From the NCBI RefSeq assembly GCF_000282655.1, contig NZ_AKIV01000021.1:1-64000 (forward strand): 64,000 nucleotides of DNA, in the 5' to 3' direction. The notes beneath the pieces are model-generated. The model saw nothing but the letters and a program-made list of their open reading frames with translations. It was not told the DNA's origin and made no database searches. This document shows positions 58,923-64,000 of this stretch, in pieces. The position numbers and the translations under genes are program-made. Within the stretch, counting starts at the first letter, position 1; each line of letters starts with the position of its first letter. Source of the stretch: Polaromonas sp. CF318 (GTDB lineage: Bacteria > Pseudomonadota > Gammaproteobacteria > Burkholderiales > Burkholderiaceae_C).

Positions 58923-60713
58923 TCAGCCAAAGGTAAAGGCATAGACATGCGCGCCGGGGTCCAGGAACTCGATCTCGAACAAATGGTCGCCCGCCGAGGC
59001 CGGCAGCCTGACCAGCTGGTAGAGCCGGTGCGCATCAATCACGCCGCTACCGTCCGCCGCGATGTCGGTGCCGTGGTTTTGGGCCGGTGGCTTGCCGTCG
59101 ACCCGCACACGAAAGCGCACCGGCGCCGCGCCGGCATCGCGGCCCAGCACCAGGTGCAGGTCGCGCGCGCGAAAGCGGTAGGCCAGGCGCGCGCCGGCCT
59201 GTGCCGCGGCGGCGCGCTCGGCTTCCACCAGCCACTGCCCGCCCAGGGTCCAGTGGTTGAGCGACAGGTTCGCGGCCGGCTCGTAGCGCTGCGCGCTGTC
59301 GGCCCGCAGGCCGCCGGCGGGTACAAAGTTCACCGCGCGCTCATGGCCCACATAGGTTTCGCCGGAGAGAACCCGGTTGCCGGGCGCCGCCTGCACGCCC
59401 TCGCCCTGCACGGCCACCAAGCCCGCATCGCGCACGCCCCCGCCGTTTCTTTCAGCCAGCAGTTTCTGGATCAGGCGTTCGGAAGCCTCGTACTGCCCTT
59501 CGCCAAACACATGGTGGCGCACCCTGCCCTGGGCGTCGACAAAGTACAGCGCGGGCCAGGCCTGGTTCTCGAAGCCGCGCCAGATCGCGTGCCGGCTGTC
59601 GATGGCGACGGGATAAGCCAGCCCCAAGTCCTTGACGGCCCTGCGCACATTGCTTTCGTTTTTTTCAAACGCGAACTCCGGCGAATGAACGCCGAGCACG
59701 ACCAGGCCGGCCTCGCGGTATTTGTCGGCCCAGGCGCGGATGTAAGGCAGGGTGCGCAGGCAGTTGATGCACGAGTAAGTCCAGAAATCGACCAGCACCA
59801 CCTTGCCGCGCAGGTCAGCCCCGGCCAGCGGCGCCGTGTTGACCCAGCCGGTGGCGCCGGCCAGCGGCGCAAAGGTGCTGTCCTGCCAGGCTGTGGGTGT
59901 GGATGCAGGTATGGGCGCAGCCTCCGCTTTTGCGGCGGTGAGCGGCATGGCGTTCGCCGCGGCCATTGGCCCATCCCCCGGCGCCTGCGCCTGGAAGACA
60001 TTGATCAGCGTCTGCTCAATTTTTGAGGTGCTGCCCAGCGACAGCCGGCTCAAAAGCCCGGTGTCCAGCCCCGTGGCGATCAGCGCCACACCGGCCAGCA
60101 CCGCCGCGCCCATGGCGCGCCTGGCCCATCGGCTGATGCCCAGCGAACGCCGCAGCAGCGCATACACACGCCCGCCCACCAGCAGCGACAACGCCAGCGA
60201 GACGGCCGCGCCGCCCGCATAGGCCAGCAGCAGCAGGGAAGTGCCCGCGTTCGCGCCCTGGATGGCGGCGCCGGTGAGGATCAGGCCCAGCACCGGGCCC
60301 GCGCAGGGCGCCCACAGCAAACCGGTGGCCGCGCCCAGCACCAGCGAGGACAGCAGCGAAGGGTTTCCGCCTTCGCCGCCTTCACCGGAAGAGGCCATGC
60401 GCGCGCCCAGCGCCACCAGCGGCCGGGCCAGCCGGTCGGCCAGTTCCGGAAACAGCAAGGTCAGCGCAAACAAGGCCAGCAAACCCAATGCCGCGATACG
60501 CCCATATTCGTTAGCCTGCACCGCCCAACCGCCGCCGACGGCGGCCAGCGTGGCCACCGCGGTGAAAGCCAGGGCCATGCCCAGCAGCATGGGCAGGCCG
60601 TTGCGCAGAAAGGGCTTGCCGGCGCGCGCCAGAACAAAGGGCAGGACCGGAAGAATGCAGGGGCTGACGATGGTCAGCACACCGGCGGCAAAGGCAAGGA
60701 TGAGGAAGCTCAT
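58923..60713 (-). CDS. DipZ-like protein: CcdA membrane domain fused to thioredoxin domain
   Basis: 596 residues from ATG 60713. Residues about 1-250 are a CcdA/DsbD-beta-type reductant conductor with eight hydrophobic helices and paired cysteines (TIVSPCILPVLPF, LLWAPCAGPVLG). Residues about 310-450 are a TlpA-like thioredoxin domain with LVDFWTYSCINCLRTLPYI. The C-terminal about 150 residues form a beta-rich module typical of DipZ (NHWTLGGQWLVEAERAAA). Moves electrons from cytoplasmic thioredoxin to periplasmic thiols; the TlpA-like protein encoded at 55.3 kb with the same CINC site is a likely client. Confidence 0.92.
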   Translation of the reverse strand: MSFLILAFAAGVLTIVSPCILPVLPFVLARAGKPFLRNGLPMLLGMALAFTAVATLAAVGGGWAVQANEYGRIAALGLLALFALTLLFPELADRLARPLVALGARMASSGEGGEGGNPSLLSSLVLGAATGLLWAPCAGPVLGLILTGAAIQGANAGTSLLLLAYAGGAAVSLALSLLVGGRVYALLRRSLGISRWARRAMGAAVLAGVALIATGLDTGLLSRLSLGSTSKIEQTLINVFQAQAPGDGPMAAANAMPLTAAKAEAAPIPASTPTAWQDSTFAPLAGATGWVNTAPLAGADLRGKVVLVDFWTYSCINCLRTLPYIRAWADKYREAGLVVLGVHSPEFAFEKNESNVRRAVKDLGLAYPVAIDSRHAIWRGFENQAWPALYFVDAQGRVRHHVFGEGQYEASERLIQKLLAERNGGGVRDAGLVAVQGEGVQAAPGNRVLSGETYVGHERAVNFVPAGGLRADSAQRYEPAANLSLNHWTLGGQWLVEAERAAAAQAGARLAYRFRARDLHLVLGRDAGAAPVRFRVRVDGKPPAQNHGTDIAADGSGVIDAHRLYQLVRLPASAGDHLFEIEFLDPGAHVYAFTFG

Positions 60714-60984
60714 GCCGCGATTGAACCGCCCGGAGGTATCCGCGCTGTGTCGCCCCAGCCGCCTTATGGCATGCGGCTGTATCCACGGGCCGGCCGGATA
60801 CACAGGCATACAAAATCCTGCCCCCAAGGTTCAAGTTTTGCCCCGCGCGCGCAAAAACTTACCCTCAGTTGCTGTGGGTTACCCTGTGGATAAATCTTTT
60901 CATCCGCCCGCGAAGCCGCGCCGGCGCTGGCGCGCCGCCGGATGCCCAAAAATTGATCACCCGAGTCGCCTGCGAGTGCATCCA
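60714..60984. other. Intergenic stretch upstream of the dipZ-like gene
   Basis: Contains the presumed dipZ-like promoter on the minus strand, not resolved, and no supportable gene. It leads into the second repeat pair; the whole gap to cheA is 414 bases. Confidence 0.4.
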
Positions 60985-61122
60985 TATCCGCAGATTACGC
61001 AGATTTACGCAGATAAAGACCATCACGATGAAAAACCGTGTGTCCGGCAACGAAAACGAGCTGAAGTCTTCAAGGAAAAAATCCGGGTTTCAATCTGCGT
61101 AAATCTGCGTAATCTGCGGATG
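60985..61122. repeat. Inverted pair of CAGATTACGCAGATT-type repeats, copy 2
   Basis: Left arm 60985-61014 (ATCCGCAGATTACGCAG, then ATTTACGCAGAT) and right arm 61092-61122 (AATCTGCGTAAATCTGCG, then TAATCTGCGGATGA) are near-perfect reverse complements about 77 bases apart. The right arm ends 6 bases before the cheA stop codon. Better conserved than copy 1. Repeats of this CGCAGATTACGCAGATT kind are scattered in many genomes and their mechanism of spread is not settled. Confidence 0.88.
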
Positions 61123-61127
61123 AATCT

Positions 61128-63218
61128 CTACGCCGCCATGGCCACCTCAAGCGCACGCGATGCGGCCGCGGCTGCGGCTGCCACCAGCGCAGGGCGCGCC
61201 TGGCCGCGCTGGGCCGCCTTGTCGCGGTTGGCGCGCTGCACCGCCGCCACGTCGATGATGAGCGCGACATTGCCGTCGCCCAGGATGGTCGCGCCTGAAA
61301 TGCCGGGCACCTTGCGGTAATTGGTTTCCAGGTTCTTCACCACGACCTGGTGCTGGCCCACGAGTTGGTCGACCAGCAGCGCGAAGCGCGTGCCCTCGGC
61401 CTGCACGATGACGGCGATGCCCTGGGTGGGCACACGCACCGCGCCGGCCACGTCGAAGAGCTTGTGCAGCTCGAGCAGGGCCAGGTATTCGCCGCGCACG
61501 TGCATGACGTGCTCGTCGGCGGTGATGGAGTGCACATCCTTGTCCAGCGGCTGCAGCGATTCGATGACGTAATTCAGCGGCAGGATGTAGACCTCCTCGC
61601 CGACCTTGACCGACATGCCGTTGAGGATGGCCAGCGTCAGCGGCAGCACGATGCGTATGGTCGTGCCCTTGCCCTGGACGGAGGCGATCTCCACATGGCC
61701 GCCCATTTCATGGATGTTGCGCTTGACCACGTCCATGCCGACGCCGCGGCCCGACACGTCGGTGACCGCTTCGGCGGTGGAAAAGCCCGGCGCGAAGATC
61801 AGCTGCCAGACGTCCTCGTCCGGCATGGACTCGCTGACCGGCATGCCCTGCTGCAGCGCCTTGGCCAGGATTTTTTCGCGGACCAGGCCGCCGCCGTCGT
61901 CCTTGACCTCGATCACGATGCTGCCGCCCTGGTGCTGGGCTGACAACGTCAGCCGGCCCACCGGGTCCTTGCCGGCGTAGGCGCGGCGCTCCGGGCCTTC
62001 GATGCCGTGGTCCAGGCTGTTGCGCACCAGGTGGGTGATGGGGTCGATGATGCGCTCGATCAGGCTTTTGTCGAGCTCGGTTTCCTTGCCGACCGTGACC
62101 AGCTGCACCTGCTTGCCGAGCTTGGCCGAGAGGTCGCGGATCAGGCGCGGGAAGCGGCTGAACACATAGTCCATAGGCATCATGCGTATGGACATGACGG
62201 ACTCCTGCAGGTCGCGCGCATTGCGCTCCAGGTGGCCCATGCCGCTGAGCAGGCGCTCGTGCACCACCGGGTCCAGCAGCGAGGCGGTCTGCGTCAGCAT
62301 GGACTGGGTGATCACCAGCTCGCCGACCAGGTTGATGATCTGGTCGACTTTTTCGACGTCCACGCGTATCGAACTCGACTCCTTGTTCTGTACGGCGGCG
62401 GCAGCGGCCACCGCCGGCGCGCTTGCGGCGGCGGGCGCGGAGGGGCTTGCCGCCTGCGGAGCGGCGGCTTCATGGGCCGCTTCGGCTTGCCGCGCTTCCA
62501 CCGGTTGGGCTGGCGCGGCGGGCGCACCCTCCTCGCGGATGTCGATCTGCTCGGCCTCGATGATGAAGCAGCAGACCGCGATCACGTCGTTGCCGTCGCA
62601 GCCGGTCTTGAGCCAGATCGTCAGGCTGCCCTCTTCCTGGGTCTGCGCCGTCACCTGGCCCAGGTTGGCCATCTCCTCGCTGAGCAGCTTGCAGTCGTTC
62701 TCCGACACTTTGGAAAAGCGCACCTTCAGGGTCCGTTCCGGTGCGGGGCCGGCCTCGGCAACCGGTTCCGCCTGCGGCGCGGTCACGGGCGCCGGAGGCG
62801 CGGCAACAACAGGCGGCGCGGGCGGCGTTGCGCCGGCCTCCAGCGCGAGCTGCTGCAGCACCGCGCAGATCTCGGCCACCATGCCGGCCTCGGGCTCGGC
62901 GCCGGCCCTGTATGCGCTCAATTGTTTTTGCAACACGTCCTTGGTCTCCAGAAAGGCATCCATCATCTTGGTATTGAGTTTGAGCTCGCCGTGGCGCGCC
63001 CGGTCCAGCAGGTTTTCCAGCAGGTGGGTGGTATCGGTCAGCGCGACAAAACCAAAGGTGGCCGCGCCGCCCTTGATGGAATGCGCGGCGCGGAACACCG
63101 CGTTGAGGTGTTCGCCGTCGGGCGCCTCCAGGTCCAGGCCCAGGAACAGCTGCTCCATCTCGGCCAGCAGCTCGTCGGCCTCTTCAAAAAATGTCTGGTA
63201 GAACTGGGTGATGTCCAT
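61128..63218 (-). CDS. cheA: Chemotaxis histidine kinase CheA
   Basis: 696 residues with the standard order: P1 HPt (about 1-105; histidine in VFRAAHSIKGGAATFGF), an Ala/Pro-rich linker with P2-like region (about 130-270), P3 dimerisation (IRVDVEKVDQIINLVGELVITQSML), P4 kinase (RNSLDHGIEGPERR; DDGGGL; GRGVGMDVVKRNI) and P5 CheW-like (about 570-690). Phosphorylates CheY- and CheB-type proteins from the receptor array. The response-regulator gene lies directly upstream, 36 bases away. Confidence 0.96.
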   Translation of the reverse strand: MDITQFYQTFFEEADELLAEMEQLFLGLDLEAPDGEHLNAVFRAAHSIKGGAATFGFVALTDTTHLLENLLDRARHGELKLNTKMMDAFLETKDVLQKQLSAYRAGAEPEAGMVAEICAVLQQLALEAGATPPAPPVVAAPPAPVTAPQAEPVAEAGPAPERTLKVRFSKVSENDCKLLSEEMANLGQVTAQTQEEGSLTIWLKTGCDGNDVIAVCCFIIEAEQIDIREEGAPAAPAQPVEARQAEAAHEAAAPQAASPSAPAAASAPAVAAAAAVQNKESSSIRVDVEKVDQIINLVGELVITQSMLTQTASLLDPVVHERLLSGMGHLERNARDLQESVMSIRMMPMDYVFSRFPRLIRDLSAKLGKQVQLVTVGKETELDKSLIERIIDPITHLVRNSLDHGIEGPERRAYAGKDPVGRLTLSAQHQGGSIVIEVKDDGGGLVREKILAKALQQGMPVSESMPDEDVWQLIFAPGFSTAEAVTDVSGRGVGMDVVKRNIHEMGGHVEIASVQGKGTTIRIVLPLTLAILNGMSVKVGEEVYILPLNYVIESLQPLDKDVHSITADEHVMHVRGEYLALLELHKLFDVAGAVRVPTQGIAVIVQAEGTRFALLVDQLVGQHQVVVKNLETNYRKVPGISGATILGDGNVALIIDVAAVQRANRDKAAQRGQARPALVAAAAAAASRALEVAMAA

Positions 63219-63254
63219 AGGGGAAGGTTTCTCTTGTAGGGCGCCGCGCCGGCC

Positions 63255-63635
63255 TCAGGCCCGCGCCGGGTTCATCAGGCTGCCCACCACGGCCAGCAGC
63301 GTTTCGGGCTCTATCGGTTTGCACAGCCAGCCGGTGGCGCCGGCCTGCCGCGCGTCGGCCTTGCTGGCCTCGTTGCTGAGGGTGCTGAGCACCAGGATGG
63401 GCAGGGCCGCGGAATCGGGCCGCGCGCGCAGCCGGCGCGTGAGCTCGCCGCCGTCCATGGGGATCATGGTCCAGTCGGTCAGCACCAGGTCCACGGGGGT
63501 GTCCACGATTTGCGCCAGCGCGGCCTGGCCGTCGCCGGCCAGCAGCACCTGGTAGCCGCCCTCTTCGAGGACGGCGGAGTTGAGGTGGCGCATCACGGCC
63601 GAGTCGTCGACCACCAGGATGGTTTTTTTGTGCAT
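63255..63635 (-). CDS. CheY-like single-domain response regulator
   Basis: 126 residues, receiver domain only: ILVVDDSAVMRHLN, phospho-aspartate in LVLTDWTMIPMDGGEL (about residue 55), STLSN switch, conserved lysine in GWLCKPIEPETLL. Its start codon shares one base with the MotB stop codon, so translation is coupled. In a motB-cheY-cheA order it is most likely a chemotaxis regulator of the flagellar motor or of CheA; a second, canonical CheY may exist elsewhere. Confidence 0.92.
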   Translation of the reverse strand: MHKKTILVVDDSAVMRHLNSAVLEEGGYQVLLAGDGQAALAQIVDTPVDLVLTDWTMIPMDGGELTRRLRARPDSAALPILVLSTLSNEASKADARQAGATGWLCKPIEPETLLAVVGSLMNPARA

Positions 63636-64000
63636 CAGGTCCGGCTTTCAGGTTTGGCGGGGCTGGGGTTCAGCGCCTGCGGCGCGCCGACCGGCTTGAT
63701 CGCGGGGCCGGCGCCGCCGGCGGCCCTCGCGCCCTTGCCCACCGCGAGCAAGGGCGCGCTGGCGGTCGCGGCATTGCCGCTTTCGATGTCGGCCTGGGCG
63801 CGCTTGTTCAGCACCAGGATGCTGATGCGCCGGTTGACCGCCGCGTAAGGGTCGTCGTTGTTCAGGTGCACGCTGGACGAGACGCCCATGACGCGCAGGA
63901 TCTTGCCGTCCTGCATGCCGCCGGCCACCAGCTCGCGCCGCGAGGCATTGGCGCGGTCGGCCGACAGCTCCCAGTTGCTGTAGGACTTGTCGCCCTGCGA
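63635..64000 (-). CDS. motB: Flagellar motor protein MotB, C-terminal part (cut by the window end)
   Basis: The frame runs off the window. 121 residues visible, beginning SQGDKSYSNWELSADRAN-ASRRELVAGG, then LNNDDPYAAVNRRISILVLNKRAQ: the second half of the OmpA/MotB peptidoglycan-binding domain. The tail (about 55 residues, Ala/Pro/Gly-rich) is a variable extension. The N-terminal membrane helix of MotB is outside the window. Anchors the stator to the cell wall. Followed at once by the cheY-like and cheA genes. Confidence 0.93.
   Translation of the reverse strand, partial: SQGDKSYSNWELSADRANASRRELVAGGMQDGKILRVMGVSSSVHLNNDDPYAAVNRRISILVLNKRAQADIESGNAATASAPLLAVGKGARAAGGAGPAIKPVGAPQALNPSPAKPESRT

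Noticed and set aside
1-64000. Mobile elements, phage genes, tRNA/rRNA genes
   Set aside because: No transposase, integrase, terminal repeats with target duplication, tRNA cloverleaf or rRNA sequence was recognised by eye; a covariance-model search would be decisive for tRNAs.

Overview
The window is about 64 kb of high-GC proteobacterial chromosome. Gene content (QueC, an ECF41 sigma factor, NrtR-controlled NAD genes, CheA/MotB, an SbmA-like ABC half-transporter, PEP-mutase-like and FAA-hydrolase proteins) and codon style suggest a betaproteobacterium of the Comamonadaceae (Polaromonas/Rhodoferax/Variovorax-like). This is inference; there is no rRNA or other phylogenetic marker here. No rRNA, tRNA, CRISPR array, transposase or phage gene was recognised.

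Layout. 0-11.7 kb is housekeeping and small-molecule genes: a truncated histidine phosphatase, a cytosolic-type 5'-nucleotidase, an ABC half-transporter overlapping an MFS exporter, queC, an FAA-type hydrolase divergent from a hydratase, a PEP-mutase-like lyase, an AhpD-like protein with its ECF41 sigma factor and a matching ECF41 promoter, DoxX and a LysR regulator. 11.8-19.1 kb is one plus-strand operon: an alpha/beta hydrolase, a complete dipeptide-type ABC importer and a C45-type acyltransferase/peptidase, divergent from the LysR gene. This looks like uptake and cleavage of an amide- or peptide-like substrate.

21-41.6 kb is the most unusual part. Two type I secretion inner-membrane complexes (ABC plus HlyD), one TolC-like outer-membrane factor, a short Ig-repeat surface adhesin, a TPR-glycosyltransferase, a decayed second TPR-glycosyltransferase, a trypsin-like protease fused to an S1/P1-nuclease-like domain, a Crp/Fnr-type regulator, an orphan 140-residue protein, a receiver-like protein and a probable small RNA lie here. 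Six copies of a 24-bp palindrome (8-bp halves around an 8-bp spacer) lie in the promoter regions of these units. In several, a -10-like hexamer follows at a fixed distance. I read this as a local regulon, perhaps run by the Crp/Fnr protein encoded in its middle. A two-gene hydroxyproline module (4-hydroxyproline epimerase plus FAD dehydrogenase) sits inside this stretch. At 41.7-44.9 kb come an orphan SsuA/TauA-type binding protein and a membrane sensor with a degenerate class III cyclase domain.

45.2-55.1 kb is an NAD/ADP-ribose island: a seven-gene minus-strand operon (SPFH protein, NAD-kinase-like protein, nicotinamidase-like hydrolase, NADAR protein, PncB, NadE, NadM-Nudix), the divergent regulator NrtR, then the divergent pair KptA (RNA 2'-phosphotransferase) and an ADP-ribosylglycohydrolase. 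The two divergent intergenic regions carry nearly identical double operators, tying both halves into one NrtR regulon. 55.3-64 kb holds a TlpA-like thioredoxin, an OmpR/EnvZ-type two-component pair, Ohr, a DipZ-like CcdA-thioredoxin fusion, and the start of a chemotaxis/motility cluster (CheA, a CheY-like protein, partial MotB). Two inverted pairs of a CAGATTACGCAGATT-type repeat flank the dipZ-like gene.
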